From Rhodoferax sp. TS-BS-61-7 (GTDB lineage Bacteria; Pseudomonadota; Gammaproteobacteria; Burkholderiales; Burkholderiaceae_C): 64,000 nucleotides of DNA. Made by a program: the position numbers and the translations under genes. The stretch covers positions 682,001-746,000 of the forward strand of contig NZ_PTQY01000001.1 in NCBI RefSeq assembly GCF_002943465.1. The letters run 5' to 3'. Of the stretch, positions 7,653 to 17,711 are shown piece by piece. Below the pieces are notes generated by a model that searched no databases, was not told where the DNA came from, and saw nothing but the letters and a program-made list of their open reading frames with translations. Position 1 is the stretch's first letter. Each line of letters starts with the position of its first letter.

Positions 7653-10238
7653 TTACGCGCTCACGGTCGCAGCAGACTCGGTGTAGTCCTCAATCTTGTC
7701 AAAGTTCAGGTACTGGTACACCTTGTCGCTGGCAGCGGTCAACACGCCCATGTCGGCCAGGTACTCTTCCTTGGTCGGAATACGACCCAGCTTGGAGCAG
7801 ATGGCAGCCAGTTCGGCAGAACCCAGGTACACATTGCTGTTTTTGCCCAGGCGGTTGGGGAAGTTGCGGGTAGACGTGGAGAACACGGTTGCGCCCTCCT
7901 TCACCTGCGCTTGGTTGCCCATGCACAGGCTGCAACCCGGCATTTCCATGCGTGCACCGGCGCTGCCCAGCACACCGTAGTGGCCTTCGTCGCTCAGTTG
8001 TTTGGCGTCCATCTTGGTCGGTGGGGCCACCCACAGCTTGACCGGGATGTCGCGCTTGTTTTCCAGCAGCTTGGAAGCCGCGCGGAAGTGGCCAATGTTG
8101 GTCATGCAGGATCCAATGAACACCTCGTCGATCTTGGCACCCGCCACGTCGGCCAATGTCTTCACATCGTCCGGGTCGTTGGGGCAGGCCACGATAGGTT
8201 CATGGATGTCGGCCAGGTCGATTTCGATGACGGCAGCGTAGTCCGCATCAGCGTCACCCTTGAGCAACTCGGGGTTCTTCAACCAAGCTTCTTGCGCGGC
8301 AATACGGCGGGCCAGCGTGCGGGCATCGGCATAACCATTGGCAATCATCCACTTCATCATGGTGATGTTGCTGTTGACGTACTCGATGATCGGCTCCTTG
8401 TTCAGGTGCACGGTGCAACCGGCAGCAGAACGCTCGGCGGACGCGTCGGACAACTCAAACGCCTGTTCCACCTTCAAGTCTGGCAGACCTTCAATTTCGA
8501 GAATGCGACCCGAGAAGATGTTCTTCTTGCCCTTTTTTTCGACGGTCAACAGACCAGCTTTGATGGCGTACAAGGGGATCGCGTTGACCAAGTCACGCAA
8601 GGTCACGCCGTTTTGCATCTTGCCCTTGAAACGCACCAAGACAGACTCAGGCATGTCCAAAGGCATCACACCCGTGGCCGCTGCAAACGCCACCAAACCG
8701 GAGCCGGCGGGGAAGCTGATACCGATGGGGAAACGGGTGTGGCTGTCACCGCCGGTGCCCACGGTGTCGGGCAACAGCAAACGGTTCAACCAGCTGTGGA
8801 TCACACCGTCACCAGGACGCAGCGAAATACCACCGCGGGTGCTGATGAAGTCAGGCAACTCGTGGTGCATCTTCACGTCCACGGGCTTGGGGTAAGCGGC
8901 GGTGTGGCAGAAGGACTGCATCACCAGGTCGGCGCTGAAGCCCAGGCAGGCCAGGTCTTTCAGCTCGTCGCGGGTCATGGGGCCGGTGGTGTCTTGCGAA
9001 CCAACCGAGGTCATCTTGGGTTCGCAGTAAGTGCCGGGGCGCACGCCCTGGCCTTCGGGCAGACCACAGGCGCGGCCCACCATCTTCTGTGCCAGGCTGA
9101 AACCCTTGTGGGTGTCTTCGGGGTTGGTGGGCAAACGGAACAAGGTGGAAGGCGCCAAGCCCAAGGCTTCGCGTGCCTTGGCCGTCAGGCCACGGCCAAT
9201 GATCAAGGGGATACGGCCACCGGCACGCACTTCGTCAAACAGCACGTCGCTCTTGACGGTGAACTCGGCAATCACCTGGCCATCCTTCAGCGCTTTCCCG
9301 GCGTAAGGCAGCAGCTCGACCACGTCACCCATGTTCATCTGGTTCACATCCAGCTCGATCGGCAAAGCGCCAGCATCTTCCATGGTGTTGTAGAAAATAG
9401 GAGCGATCTTGGTGCCCAGGCACACGCCACCAAAACGCTTGTTCGGCACGTAAGGAATGTCTTCGCCAGTGAACCACAGCACGCTATTGGTGGCGGACTT
9501 GCGGCTGGAGCCGGTACCGACCACGTCGCCCACATAGGCCACCAGATTGCCACGCGCGCGCAGGTCTTCGATGAACTTGACCGGGCCACGTTTGCCATCT
9601 TCTTCCGGCGTGATGCCGTCACGCTTGTTCTTCAGCATGGCCAAGGCGTGCAGCGGGATGTCGGGGCGGCTCCAGGCGTCGGGCGCGGGGGACAGGTCGT
9701 CGGTGTTGGTTTCGCCGGTCACCTTGAGGATGGTGACGGTGATGGACTGGGGCACTTCAGGGCGGCTGGTGAACCACTCGGCATCGGCCCAGCTTTGCAA
9801 CACGGCTTTGGCAAACGTATTGCCCTTGTCAGCCTTTTCCTTGACGTCGTGGAACTGGTCAAACATCAGCAGGGTTTTCTTCAGGCCTTCGGCGGCCTCG
9901 GCAGCCACGGCCGCGTCGTCCAGCAGGTCCACCATGGGGCTGATGTTGTAGCCGCCCAGCATGGTGCCCAGCAGCTCGGTGGCGCGGGCGCGAGAGATCA
10001 GTGCACAGGTTTCGGTGCCGTGGGCCACAGCGGCCAGGTAGCTGGCCTTGACCTTGGCGGCATCGTCCACACCGGCGGGCACGCGGTGGGTGATCAGGTC
10101 CACCAGAAAGGCTTCTTCGCCCGCGGGAGGGGCTTTGAGCAGCTCGATCAGTTCGCCGGTCTGCTTGGCAGACAGGGGCAACGGGGGGATGCCCAGCGCG
10201 GCGCGTTCGGCCACATGGTCACGGTAGGCTTTTAACAT
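7653..10238 (-). CDS. acnB: Bifunctional aconitate hydratase 2 / 2-methylisocitrate dehydratase
   Basis: AcnB interconverts citrate and isocitrate in the TCA cycle and can also hydrate 2-methylaconitate. The 861-residue length matches E. coli AcnB almost exactly. The three [4Fe-4S] ligands are visible as C711 in GSCMTN and C769/C772 in [10 protein letters not shown]. The N-terminal HEAT-like domain starts [21 protein letters not shown] chose the ATG at 10236-10238, which has an AAGGAGAAG ribosome-binding site; further in-frame codons upstream lack family similarity. Transcription ends at the hairpin at 7599-7632. Confidence 0.97.
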   Translation of the reverse strand: MLKAYRDHVAERAALGIPPLPLSAKQTGELIELLKAPPAGEEAFLVDLITHRVPAGVDDAAKVKASYLAAVAHGTETCALISRARATELLGTMLGGYNISPMVDLLDDAAVAAEAAEGLKKTLLMFDQFHDVKEKADKGNTFAKAVLQSWADAEWFTSRPEVPQSITVTILKVTGETNTDDLSPAPDAWSRPDIPLHALAMLKNKRDGITPEEDGKRGPVKFIEDLRARGNLVAYVGDVVGTGSSRKSATNSVLWFTGEDIPYVPNKRFGGVCLGTKIAPIFYNTMEDAGALPIELDVNQMNMGDVVELLPYAGKALKDGQVIAEFTVKSDVLFDEVRAGGRIPLIIGRGLTAKAREALGLAPSTLFRLPTNPEDTHKGFSLAQKMVGRACGLPEGQGVRPGTYCEPKMTSVGSQDTTGPMTRDELKDLACLGFSADLVMQSFCHTAAYPKPVDVKMHHELPDFISTRGGISLRPGDGVIHSWLNRLLLPDTVGTGGDSHTRFPIGISFPAGSGLVAFAAATGVMPLDMPESVLVRFKGKMQNGVTLRDLVNAIPLYAIKAGLLTVEKKGKKNIFSGRILEIEGLPDLKVEQAFELSDASAERSAAGCTVHLNKEPIIEYVNSNITMMKWMIANGYADARTLARRIAAQEAWLKNPELLKGDADADYAAVIEIDLADIHEPIVACPNDPDDVKTLADVAGAKIDEVFIGSCMTNIGHFRAASKLLENKRDIPVKLWVAPPTKMDAKQLSDEGHYGVLGSAGARMEMPGCSLCMGNQAQVKEGATVFSTSTRNFPNRLGKNSNVYLGSAELAAICSKLGRIPTKEEYLADMGVLTAASDKVYQYLNFDKIEDYTESAATVSA

Positions 10239-10271
10239 CATCTTCTCCTTCAGTAACAATAAAATGTCGCG

Positions 10272-10315
10272 CAAACCCTTATGGAATATGCGCAAGCAGC
10301 TATCTAATTAGTAGC
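10272..10315 (-). repeat. Dispersed short repeat, copy 1
   Basis: On the minus strand this reads GCTACTAATTAGATAGCTGC followed by TTGCGCATATTCCATAAGGG. It matches the core ATAGCTGCTTGCGCA and the flanking GCTAC and AAGGG blocks shared by about a dozen sites in this window. The end of the secreted-protein gene (stop at 10304-10306) lies inside it. Confidence 0.8.
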
Positions 10316-10879
10316 AGTCCGGACCACACCAGCCTGTGGCTCGGCAGGGTCCGCAACGGCGGCGGGGGGCATCGGCAAAGGTTCAAGCAAATTGGGTGCC
10401 GGTGAACGCGCCATGGCATCGGCCACCACCACCTGCTCGGCATTCATGCAGGCGTCGGCCAGGCGGCGCCCCTGCTTTTGGTCCATCAGCATCGATTTAT
10501 TGGCCAGCTGCAGCCACACGGCGCCGCTGGCAGCGTCTTCCAGGCGGATGGCGCCCGTGCTCGTCAACACCGGCACCATGTGGAAGGTGTGCCGGCCATG
10601 CTCCAGCACAAAGCGGCCTGGCACTGTCTGGTGGGCGGTCACAGCAACGTGTGCGCCCAACTCACAAGGCACCTTGCCCAGCACCACCCGCTGGGCCACG
10701 GCCAAATGTTCCTCCGACAGGGCGAGCGGTTGCTCTACTGGCGGGGTGGCAACCATTGGCTGTTTAGCGGGTTTGGCTTTCACCAGCGGCTTGCTGCGCG
10801 CTTTCGGGGGCTCGCCCGCTTGCACGCTGGCCCAACACAAACCTAGCGCTAGCAGACCTGCGACCAGTGGCTTCAACAT
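10304..10879 (-). CDS. Hypothetical secreted protein
   Basis: A 191-residue protein with a clear Sec signal peptide ([20 protein letters not shown], cleavage likely after ...VQA), then a lysine/proline-rich linker and one globular segment around [20 protein letters not shown] and [20 protein letters not shown]. It has one pair of cysteines in the mature part. I do not recognise the family. The chosen ATG has GGAG six bases upstream; another ATG at 10894 overlaps the stop of the CitE-like gene (TGATG) and would lengthen the signal peptide by five residues. The last codons, ending TATN, come from the dispersed repeat. Confidence 0.6.
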   Translation of the reverse strand: MLKPLVAGLLALGLCWASVQAGEPPKARSKPLVKAKPAKQPMVATPPVEQPLALSEEHLAVAQRVVLGKVPCELGAHVAVTAHQTVPGRFVLEHGRHTFHMVPVLTSTGAIRLEDAASGAVWLQLANKSMLMDQKQGRRLADACMNAEQVVVADAMARSPAPNLLEPLPMPPAAVADPAEPQAGVVRTATN

Positions 10880-10893
10880 GGTGGACTCCAACA

Positions 10894-11943
10894 TCAATGC
10901 ACCACGGGCAAAAAGTAAGAAAGCACGTCATCGGGCAACACACGCCCAGTTTGGTGCGCACGTTCCAGCACCTGCCAGAAATAGCGGTAGCTGGCCCGGT
11001 CGTGCAGCTTGCCGTCCACCGAAATCGGAGCCCACTCGGCACGCTGGGCTTGCTGAACGATGTGCGCGGCCAAGGCCACCTCTTCCGCATCGGGCGCCAT
11101 GGCCTCCACGATGGGGCGAATCTGGTCTGGGTGAATGCTCCACATGCGGGTGTAACCCAGCGCACGCGACGCGCTACGCGCCGCACGCTGCAGGGCCGCC
11201 ACATCCTTGAACTCGGTCACCACACAGTGCGAGGGCACCTTGCCATGGGCGTGGCAGGCGCTGGCAATGTCCAGCTTGGCGCGCAGCACCAGCGGGTGGT
11301 GAAACTGGTCCAGCGTGTCGCTGTCGTCCGAGCGCCGCACGCCCATGGCCGACGACGGAATGGCACCACCATGGCTGGAAACAAAGTCCATCAATCCAAA
11401 GCTGATGGACTGCACGCGCGGGTGGGCCGCAATCTCAAACGCCCGGTGCACGGCGGCGGATGATTCGATCAGCACATGCAAGGGCAAGGGCGCAACACCT
11501 AGTGCGGTGGCCGCATCCATGGCCGCCACGGCACGCTCCACATCCCACAGCGTTTCCACCTTGGGCACCATGAGGTAACTCAGCGCGGCACCGGCCAAGC
11601 CCACCACGGTTTGCACATCCGCCGCAAATTCCGCGTGGTCCACGGCATGCACACGCACACCGATGCGGCGGCGCAGGCCTTTTGCTATCAAATTAGGAGC
11701 TGTTTGCGCAGCATTGGCGAGGGCTACAACCATATTTGCATGGTCATCTTCGCCCCCCACAGGAGCGCCATCCTCGCAGTCCAGGGTCACGTCAAAAACG
11801 CAGGCCCCAAACTCTTCGGTCATCTCGGCCTGCAGTTGCAGGCTTTTGACCATCCGCGCTTCCACGCCGCTGTAGTGGTCGCAGACAGGTAACAAACCTG
11901 CTGCGCCCTGGGCGCCTAGAAGAATTTCCCGCGGATGGGCCAC
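10894..11943 (-). CDS. HpcH/HpaI aldolase / citrate-lyase beta-like protein
   Basis: A 349-residue TIM-barrel protein of the CitE/malyl-CoA lyase family, which cleaves or forms C-C bonds of acyl-CoA or free oxo-acids with Mg2+. The metal/substrate segment [20 protein letters not shown] (residues 50-69), the [12 protein letters not shown] strand and [14 protein letters not shown] are characteristic. It is encoded between mdh and acnB, which fits a C4/C5 dicarboxylate role, but the exact substrate is not clear. Residues 72-89 ([18 protein letters not shown]) are encoded by a copy of the dispersed repeat and look like an in-frame insertion just after the active-site loop. Confidence 0.8.
   Translation of the reverse strand: MAHPREILLGAQGAAGLLPVCDHYSGVEARMVKSLQLQAEMTEEFGACVFDVTLDCEDGAPVGGEDDHANMVVALANAAQTAPNLIAKGLRRRIGVRVHAVDHAEFAADVQTVVGLAGAALSYLMVPKVETLWDVERAVAAMDAATALGVAPLPLHVLIESSAAVHRAFEIAAHPRVQSISFGLMDFVSSHGGAIPSSAMGVRRSDDSDTLDQFHHPLVLRAKLDIASACHAHGKVPSHCVVTEFKDVAALQRAARSASRALGYTRMWSIHPDQIRPIVEAMAPDAEEVALAAHIVQQAQRAEWAPISVDGKLHDRASYRYFWQVLERAHQTGRVLPDDVLSYFLPVVH
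11678..11731 (+). repeat. Dispersed short repeat, copy 2 (inside the CitE-like gene)
   Basis: GCTATCAAATTAGGAGCTG then TTTGCGCAGCATTGGCGAGG and GCTACAACC match the shared repeat pattern (GCTAY, AGCTGCTTGCGCA, AGGGCTA). It lies in frame within the CitE-like gene and encodes residues 72-89 on the other strand. Confidence 0.75.
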
Positions 11944-11955
11944 AGCAGCAGCCGT

Positions 11956-12942
11956 TTACAGCAGGTGGGCGACGCCAGCCTGCTCGTCTTGCAGTTCTTT
12001 CAGCGTGATGTTGATGCGCTCTTGCGAGAACGCGTCGACTTCCAGGCCTTCCACCAGCTTGTATTCGCCGCCTTCGCAGGTCACGGCAAAACCGAACATG
12101 GTGTCCTTGGGGATGCCGTACTGGCCGTCCGAAGGAATGCCCATGGTGACCCACTTGCCATTGGTTCCCAGGGCCCAGTCGCGCATGTGGTCAACGGCTG
12201 CGTTGGCAGCAGACGCTGCGGACGACACGCCACGGGCCGCGATGATGGCCGCACCACGCTTGCCCACGGTGGGCAAGAAGGTGTTGGCATTCCATTCCTG
12301 GTCATTGATCATCGCCTTGACGCTTTCGCCGTTGATAGTGGCAAAGCGGTAGTCGGCGTACATGGTGGGCGAGTGGTTGCCCCACACGGTCATTTTTTCG
12401 ATGTCAGCCACGGCCTTGCCGGTCTTGGCGGCGATCTGGCTCAGTGCACGGTTGTGGTCCAGGCGCAGCATGGCGGTGAAGTTCTTGCGTGGCAGGTCCG
12501 GCGCGCTCTTCATGGCGATGTAGGCGTTGGTGTTGGCGGGGTTGCCCACCACCAGCACCTTCACATTGCGGCTGGCCGCGGCGTTCAGGGCCTTGCCTTG
12601 TGCGGTGAAGATTTCGGCATTGACGGCCAACAGCTCGGCGCGTTCCATGCCAGGGCCACGGGGGCGCGAACCGATCAGCAGTGCGTAGTCCACATCCTTG
12701 AATGCGGCCAGCGGGTCGCTGTGCGCTTCGATGCCCACCAGCAAGGGGAATGCGCAGTCTTGCAGCTCCATGATCACGCCTTGCAGGGCTTGCTGGGCTT
12801 TTTCCACGGGAACTTCCAGCAGGCTCAGGATGACGGGCTGGTCTTTGCCCAGCATTTCGCCAGAGGCGATGCGGAACAGAATGGCGTATCCAATTTGGCC
12901 TGCTGCGCCGGTAACGGCAACGCGGACGGGTTTCTTGCTCAT
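11956..12942 (-). CDS. mdh: Malate dehydrogenase
   Basis: A 328-residue NAD-dependent malate dehydrogenase of the type common in proteobacteria without the E. coli form. It has the Rossmann motif [10 protein letters not shown] (11-20), substrate arginines in [14 protein letters not shown], the catalytic pair D162/R165 in LDHNRALSQ, and the active-site histidine H190 in WGNHSPTMY. It starts at ATG 12940-12942, in a divergent promoter region shared with the GntR regulator. It lies 12 bp upstream of the CitE-like gene, so mdh and that gene likely form an operon. Confidence 0.97.
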   Translation of the reverse strand: MSKKPVRVAVTGAAGQIGYAILFRIASGEMLGKDQPVILSLLEVPVEKAQQALQGVIMELQDCAFPLLVGIEAHSDPLAAFKDVDYALLIGSRPRGPGMERAELLAVNAEIFTAQGKALNAAASRNVKVLVVGNPANTNAYIAMKSAPDLPRKNFTAMLRLDHNRALSQIAAKTGKAVADIEKMTVWGNHSPTMYADYRFATINGESVKAMINDQEWNANTFLPTVGKRGAAIIAARGVSSAASAANAAVDHMRDWALGTNGKWVTMGIPSDGQYGIPKDTMFGFAVTCEGGEYKLVEGLEVDAFSQERINITLKELQDEQAGVAHLL

Positions 12943-13064
12943 GGTAAAACTCCAGGAAGTGTTATGAAAACGGCGTGGGACCAGCGCATTTTGCAATCCG
13001 TGTTGCGCTGCAGAATGCGCAGGAGTTTACTCCCGATTTCTGCGCTGCGTCAATTTGTCTTATG

Positions 13065-13076
13065 TCTTATATAAGA
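13065..13076. promoter_or_regulatory. Candidate operator palindrome between mdh and gntR
   Basis: TCTTATATAAGA is a perfect 12-bp palindrome in the 188-bp divergent region between mdh and the GntR gene, with a further GTCTTAT half directly upstream. Its position and AT-rich symmetric form suit a GntR/HutC-type operator controlling mdh, gntR or both. The binding protein is inferred from proximity. Confidence 0.45.
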
Positions 13077-13130
13077 TATGATTGGGGTTAATTTCGAGAC
13101 TGACTTGTAGCTGACGCACCCCCTCGCACC

Positions 13131-13937
13131 ATGGCCGCCATCCCACCCTCTTCGAGCGACCCTTCTGCCTCCGCAGAGGCCGAAACGGGCGCGGCCAGCG
13201 GGCCCTCATTCACGCCTGCATTCAGCCCGCTGTACCAGCAGATCAAGGTGTTGATGCTGCAGAGCCTGCAAAGTGGCGAATGGAAGCCCAGCGCCGCCAT
13301 CCCCAGCGAACTCGAACTGGCGGCACGTTTCAAGGTCAGCCAGGGCACGGTGCGCAAGGCGATTGACGAACTGGCCGCGGAAAACCTGCTGGTGCGCCGC
13401 CAGGGCAAGGGCACCTTTGTGGCCACCCATGCCGAGCACCATGTGCAGTACCGCTTTCTCAAGCTTTTCCCCGACAACGGCGACCCCAACAGCGAAGGCC
13501 CGGCCCAGCGCAAGATCATCGACTGCAAGCGCCTGCGTGCCTCCGCCGAAGTCGCCCGCGCGCTCGCCCTGCGCCCGGCCGATGCGGTGCTGCAGGTGCG
13601 GCGCGTGTTGTCGTTTGCCGGCGTGCCCACGATTCTGGAAGACCTGTGGTTGCCCGGCACCCCATTCAAGGGGCTGACGGCCGAGCGCCTGGCCGACTAC
13701 AGCGGCCCCATGTACGCCCTGTTTGAAACCGAATTTGGCGTGCGCATGGTGCGCGCCGAAGAAAAAATCCGCGCCGTACTGCCGGACGCGGACCAATGCA
13801 AGCTGCTGCACACAACGGCACAGACGCCGCTGCTCAGCGTGGAGCGCACGGCTTATACCTATAACGACACCCCCATGGAGATGCGCCGCGGCCTGTACCT
13901 GACCGACACACACTACTATCGAAATGCGCTAAATTGA
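13131..13937 (+). CDS. GntR-family (HutC subfamily) transcriptional regulator
   Basis: A 268-residue regulator with the winged-helix GntR domain at about residues 33-100 (IPSELELAARFKVSQGTVRK, then LLVRRQGKGTFVATH). The C-terminal UTRA effector domain ends NDTPMEMRRGLYLTDTHYY. The first 30 residues are an Ala/Ser/Pro-rich extension. It is placed immediately before sdhCDAB-sdhE-gltA and divergently from mdh, so it probably controls these TCA genes in response to a small carboxylate; the ligand is unknown. Confidence 0.88.
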   Translation: MAAIPPSSSDPSASAEAETGAASGPSFTPAFSPLYQQIKVLMLQSLQSGEWKPSAAIPSELELAARFKVSQGTVRKAIDELAAENLLVRRQGKGTFVATHAEHHVQYRFLKLFPDNGDPNSEGPAQRKIIDCKRLRASAEVARALALRPADAVLQVRRVLSFAGVPTILEDLWLPGTPFKGLTAERLADYSGPMYALFETEFGVRMVRAEEKIRAVLPDADQCKLLHTTAQTPLLSVERTAYTYNDTPMEMRRGLYLTDTHYYRNALN

Positions 13938-13955
13938 CCCGCTGCGCCGTGCAAG

Positions 13956-13972
13956 ACCAATGTCAGATTGGT
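13956..13972. promoter_or_regulatory. Inverted repeat upstream of sdhC
   Basis: ACCAAT and ATTGGT flank a 5-nt spacer in the 103-bp gap between gntR and sdhC. It could be an operator or a weak hairpin; it has no T-run and no similarity to the palindrome at 13065. Confidence 0.25.
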
Positions 13973-14040
13973 GCGGTGCAATAGAATTTTGGCTGGCTGC
14001 GCCAAAATTACATACCAGTTACAACCAAGAAAGCCCATCC

Positions 14041-14484
14041 ATGACTGAGCTCACCTCCGCTAGCAAACGCCCTCGACCCGAATTTCGCAACATCAACGCT
14101 CTGTCGGACCTGCCCACCTACCGCCTGCCCCCCGCTGGTTGGGTGTCCATCCTGCACCGCATCAGCGGCGCCATCATGTTCATCCTGATGCCTTTCATTA
14201 TCTGGATGTTCGACACCTCCGTCTCCTCGGAAATCTCATTTGCAAAGTTCAGCAGCGTATTTAGCGTGGGCGTCGGCGTGGTGCCAGGCTGGTTCTTCAA
14301 ACTGGTGGCGCTGGCCATTCTGTGGGCCTACCTGCACCACTTCATCGCTGGCATGCGCCACCTGTGGATGGACATCAACCACGCAGTGAGCAAAGAGTTT
14401 GGTCGCTCTTCGGCCATCGTGACCCTGGGCCTGGGCACCGCATTGACGCTGGTGCTCGGTTTGAAATTGTTCGGCGCCTACTAA
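14041..14484 (+). CDS. sdhC: Succinate dehydrogenase cytochrome b556 subunit
   Basis: A 147-residue membrane anchor of complex II with three hydrophobic helices. The quinone/haem-site segment WVSILHRISGAIMF is conserved, and HHFIAGMRHLWMD supplies the histidines expected near the haem. The ATG at 14041 begins MTELTSASKRPRPEFRN; upstream in-frame codons are in the promoter region. First gene of sdhCDAB-sdhE-gltA. Confidence 0.95.
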   Translation: MTELTSASKRPRPEFRNINALSDLPTYRLPPAGWVSILHRISGAIMFILMPFIIWMFDTSVSSEISFAKFSSVFSVGVGVVPGWFFKLVALAILWAYLHHFIAGMRHLWMDINHAVSKEFGRSSAIVTLGLGTALTLVLGLKLFGAY

Positions 14485-14497
14485 AGGAAATACAAAA

Positions 14498-14863
14498 ATG
14501 GCAGTGAATTACGGTTCCAAGCGTGTCGTCGTTGGCGCGCACTACGGTCTGCGCGACTGGCTGGCGCAACGCGTCACCGCAGTGTTGATGGCTCTGTTCA
14601 CCCTGGTGGTGCTGGCCCAGGTGATTTTTTCCAGCGGCCCCATCGGCTACGACAAATGGGCAGGCATTTTCTCCTCCCAGTGGATGAAGGTGTTGACCTT
14701 CTCGGTCATCGTGGCCATGCTGTACCACGTGTGGGTCGGCATCCGTGATATCTGGATGGATTACATCAAACCCGTGTCCATACGCCTGTCCTTGCAGGTG
14801 TTCTCCATTGTGTGGCTTGTCGGTTGCGCCGGCTGGGCCATCCAGGTCCTGTGGCGTCTCTGA
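14498..14863 (+). CDS. sdhD: Succinate dehydrogenase membrane anchor subunit
   Basis: A 121-residue three-helix anchor with GLRDWLAQRVTAVLMALF near the N-terminus and MLYHVWVGIRDIWMDYI, which carries the haem-ligand histidine. It follows sdhC by 13 bp and precedes sdhA by 27 bp. Confidence 0.93.
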   Translation: MAVNYGSKRVVVGAHYGLRDWLAQRVTAVLMALFTLVVLAQVIFSSGPIGYDKWAGIFSSQWMKVLTFSVIVAMLYHVWVGIRDIWMDYIKPVSIRLSLQVFSIVWLVGCAGWAIQVLWRL

Positions 14864-14890
14864 TCTCCCCTCCTACCAGGCAATCCATTC

Positions 14891-16681
14891 ATGTCTTACT
14901 CCGTATCCAAACGCAAATTTGACGTTGTCATCGTCGGCGCCGGTGGCTCCGGCATGCGCGCGTCCCTCCAGTTGGCCCGCGCCGGCCTGAACGTCGCCGT
15001 CCTCTCCAAAGTATTCCCCACCCGTTCGCACACCGTGGCCGCCCAAGGTGGCATTGGTGCCTCGCTGGGCAACATGAACGACGACAACTGGCACTACCAC
15101 TTCTACGACACCGTCAAAGGTTCCGACTGGCTCGGCGACCAGGACGCCATCGAATTCATGTGCCGCGAAGCCCCCAAGGTTGTGTACGACCTGGAACACA
15201 TGGGCATGCCGTTTGACCGCAACCCGGACGGCACGATTTACCAGCGTCCGTTTGGCGGCCACACCGCCAACTACGGCGAAAAAGCCGTGGAACGCGCCTG
15301 CGCTGCGGCGGACCGTACCGGCCACGCCATGCTGCACACGCTGTACCAGCAAAACGTCGCGGCCAAAACCAGCTTCTTCGTGGAGTGGATGGCGCTCGAC
15401 CTGATCCGTGACGCCGACGGCGATGTGGTCGGTGTGACTGCATTGGAAATGGAAACCGGCGATATCCACATTCTGGAAGCCAAGACCACGCTGCTGGCCA
15501 CCGGCGGTGCGGGCCGCATCTTTGCCGCCTCCACCAACGCCTTCATCAACACTGGTGACGGCCTGGGCATGGCGGCACGTGCCGGCATCCCGCTGGAAGA
15601 CATGGAGTTTTGGCAGTTCCACCCCACCGGCGTGGCCGGTGCCGGCGTGTTGCTGACCGAAGGCTGCCGTGGCGAAGGCGCCATTTTGCTCAATAGCAAT
15701 GGCGAACGCTTCATGGAGCGTTATGCGCCCACCTTGAAAGACCTGGCACCGCGCGACTTCGTGTCCCGCTCTATGGACCAGGAAATCAAGGAAGGCCGCG
15801 GCTGCGGCCCGAACAAAGACTACGTGCTATTGAAGCTGGACCACCTGGGTGCCGACACCATCCATAAGCGCCTGCCTTCGGTGTACGAAATCGGCGTGAA
15901 CTTCGCCAACGTGGACATCACCAAGGAACCGATTCCCGTAGTGCCCACCATCCATTACCAGATGGGTGGCATCCCCACCAACGTGAACGGCCAGGTGGTC
16001 GTGCAAAACGGTGATGTGCACAACCAAGTCGTCAACGGCCTGTACGCCGTGGGCGAATGCTCCTGCGTGTCGGTGCACGGCGCCAACCGCCTGGGCACCA
16101 ACTCGCTGCTGGACCTGCTGGTGTTCGGCCGTGCCGCCGGCAACCACATCGTCAACTACATCAAGACCAGCAAGGCCCACAAAGACTTGCCCAAAGATGC
16201 CGCAGACCGCACGCTGGCCCGCGTCTCGCGTCTGGACAACGCCACCAGCGGCGAATACGCCCAAGACGTGGCCAACGACATGCGCGCTTCCATGCAGCAA
16301 CACGCGGGCGTGTTCCGCACCCAGAAGAGCATGGACGAAGGCGTGACCAAAATCGCCGCCCTGCGCGACCGTGTCAACGCGATCAACCTCAAAGACAAAT
16401 CCAAGGTGTTCAACACTGCGCGCATCGAAGCGCTGGAAGTCGAGAATCTGATCGAAGCCGCCCAGGCCACCATCGTGTCCGCCGCAGCCCGCCACGAAAG
16501 CCGAGGAGCCCACACCGTGGACGACTACAGCGATTCCGTCGAGCACCCCAATGGCCGCAATGACAAGGAATGGCACAAGCACACGCTGTGGTACAGCGAA
16601 GGCAACCGCCTCTCTTACAAGCCTGTCCAGATGAAACCTTTGACCGTGGACTCTGTCCCGCTCAAGGTTCGTACGTTCTAA
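14891..16681 (+). CDS. sdhA: Succinate dehydrogenase flavoprotein subunit
   Basis: The 596-residue catalytic subunit that oxidises succinate to fumarate. The FAD-binding motif VIVGAGGSGMRASLQLARAG is at residues 14-33. The covalent flavin histidine is expected at H47 in TRSHTVAAQGGI, and the active-site segment HPTGVAGAGVLLTEGCRGEG is present. The C-terminal helical domain ends in the usual ...VPLKVRTF. The assembly factor SdhE, needed for flavin attachment, is encoded three genes on. Confidence 0.98.
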   Translation: MSYSVSKRKFDVVIVGAGGSGMRASLQLARAGLNVAVLSKVFPTRSHTVAAQGGIGASLGNMNDDNWHYHFYDTVKGSDWLGDQDAIEFMCREAPKVVYDLEHMGMPFDRNPDGTIYQRPFGGHTANYGEKAVERACAAADRTGHAMLHTLYQQNVAAKTSFFVEWMALDLIRDADGDVVGVTALEMETGDIHILEAKTTLLATGGAGRIFAASTNAFINTGDGLGMAARAGIPLEDMEFWQFHPTGVAGAGVLLTEGCRGEGAILLNSNGERFMERYAPTLKDLAPRDFVSRSMDQEIKEGRGCGPNKDYVLLKLDHLGADTIHKRLPSVYEIGVNFANVDITKEPIPVVPTIHYQMGGIPTNVNGQVVVQNGDVHNQVVNGLYAVGECSCVSVHGANRLGTNSLLDLLVFGRAAGNHIVNYIKTSKAHKDLPKDAADRTLARVSRLDNATSGEYAQDVANDMRASMQQHAGVFRTQKSMDEGVTKIAALRDRVNAINLKDKSKVFNTARIEALEVENLIEAAQATIVSAAARHESRGAHTVDDYSDSVEHPNGRNDKEWHKHTLWYSEGNRLSYKPVQMKPLTVDSVPLKVRTF

Positions 16682-16696
16682 AGCGAGATTCAGACC

Positions 16697-17401
16697 ATGA
16701 CCAAACGCACTTTCTCCATCTACCGCTACGATCCGGACAAGGACGCAAAGCCCTACATGCAAGACATCGAGGTGGAACTCGATGGCCACGAACGCATGCT
16801 GCTGGACGCCCTGATGAAGCTCAAGGCGGTGGACCCCACCATCTCCTTCCGCCGCTCCTGCCGCGAAGGCGTGTGTGGCTCGGACGCCATGAACATCAAC
16901 GGCAAAAACGGTCTGGCATGCCTGACCAACATGCTGACCCTGCCCGGCAAGATCGTGTTGAAGCCCCTGCCCGGCCTGCCCGTCGTTCGCGATCTGATCG
17001 TCGACATGACGGACTTCTTCAAGCAGTACAACTCGGTCAAGCCCTACCTGATCAACGACACCGTGCCGCCCGAAAAGGAGCGTCTGCAGTCCCCCGAAGA
17101 GCGCGAAGAGCTCAACGGCCTGTACGAGTGCATCTTGTGCGCCAGCTGCTCCACCTCCTGCCCCAGCTTCTGGTGGAACCCCGACAAGTTCGTGGGCCCC
17201 GCAGGTTTGCTGCAGGCCTACCGCTTCATTGCGGACAGCCGCGACCAGGCCACCGGTGAACGCCTGGACAACCTGGAAGACCCCTACCGCCTGTTCCGCT
17301 GCCACACCATCATGAACTGCGTGGACGTCTGCCCCAAGGGCTTGAACCCCACCAAGGCGATTGGCAAGATCAAGGAAATGATGGTCCTGCGGACCGTCTG
17401 A
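16697..17401 (+). CDS. sdhB: Succinate dehydrogenase iron-sulfur subunit
   Basis: A 234-residue protein carrying the [2Fe-2S] ligands in SCREGVCGSDAMNINGKNGLA, then C. The [4Fe-4S] and [3Fe-4S] ligands follow in CILCASCSTSCPSFWWN and CHTIMNCVDVCPKG. It links the flavin of SdhA to ubiquinone at SdhCD. It starts 15 bp after sdhA. Confidence 0.98.
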   Translation: MTKRTFSIYRYDPDKDAKPYMQDIEVELDGHERMLLDALMKLKAVDPTISFRRSCREGVCGSDAMNINGKNGLACLTNMLTLPGKIVLKPLPGLPVVRDLIVDMTDFFKQYNSVKPYLINDTVPPEKERLQSPEEREELNGLYECILCASCSTSCPSFWWNPDKFVGPAGLLQAYRFIADSRDQATGERLDNLEDPYRLFRCHTIMNCVDVCPKGLNPTKAIGKIKEMMVLRTV

Positions 17402-17422
17402 CCTTTACCCGGTAAACAGCAC

Positions 17423-17701
17423 GTGACAGAAGCACTGATTGACGAACGGGCCCTGAGCAAGCTGCAGTGGCGTTGCCGCCGCGGCCTGCTGGAAAACGAC
17501 CTCTTCATTGAGCGCTTCTTCCAACGGTTCAGCCCCTCTTTGACGGTCCGCCAGGGCGATGCCTTGGCAGCCCTGATGGACCTGAGCGACAACGACTTGC
17601 TGGACGTGCAACTGGCACGCAAGTCGCTGGCCCAGGTGGATGCGCAGCTGGACCGCGCGGACGTGCACGAAGTTTTGAAAATGTTGAGAGAACCTCTCTG
17701 A
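17423..17701 (+). CDS. sdhE: FAD assembly factor SdhE
   Basis: A 92-residue SdhE/YgfY protein that promotes covalent attachment of FAD to SdhA. The diagnostic motif [10 protein letters not shown] (RGxxE) is at about residues 18-27. The start is a GTG at 17423. It sits between sdhB and gltA with short gaps on both sides, so flavinylation is co-expressed with its target. Confidence 0.93.
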   Translation: MTEALIDERALSKLQWRCRRGLLENDLFIERFFQRFSPSLTVRQGDALAALMDLSDNDLLDVQLARKSLAQVDAQLDRADVHEVLKMLREPL

Positions 17702-17711
17702 AAGGCGAAAG

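Noticed and set aside
7629..10235. A long open frame of 868 codons on the plus strand opposite acnB
   Set aside because: It mirrors the acnB codons; its product is a His/Gln/Val-rich low-information sequence with no family signals, as expected from high GC at third positions.
13956..13972. The ACCAAT/ATTGGT inverted repeat as a gntR terminator
   Set aside because: The stem is only 6 bp, has no U-run, and the next genes follow in the same direction, so it is listed only as a weak possible operator.
15827..17305. A 492-codon frame on the minus strand opposite sdhA/sdhB
   Set aside because: Antisense shadow of two certain genes, with the same His/Val/Gly-rich composition and no ribosome-binding site.
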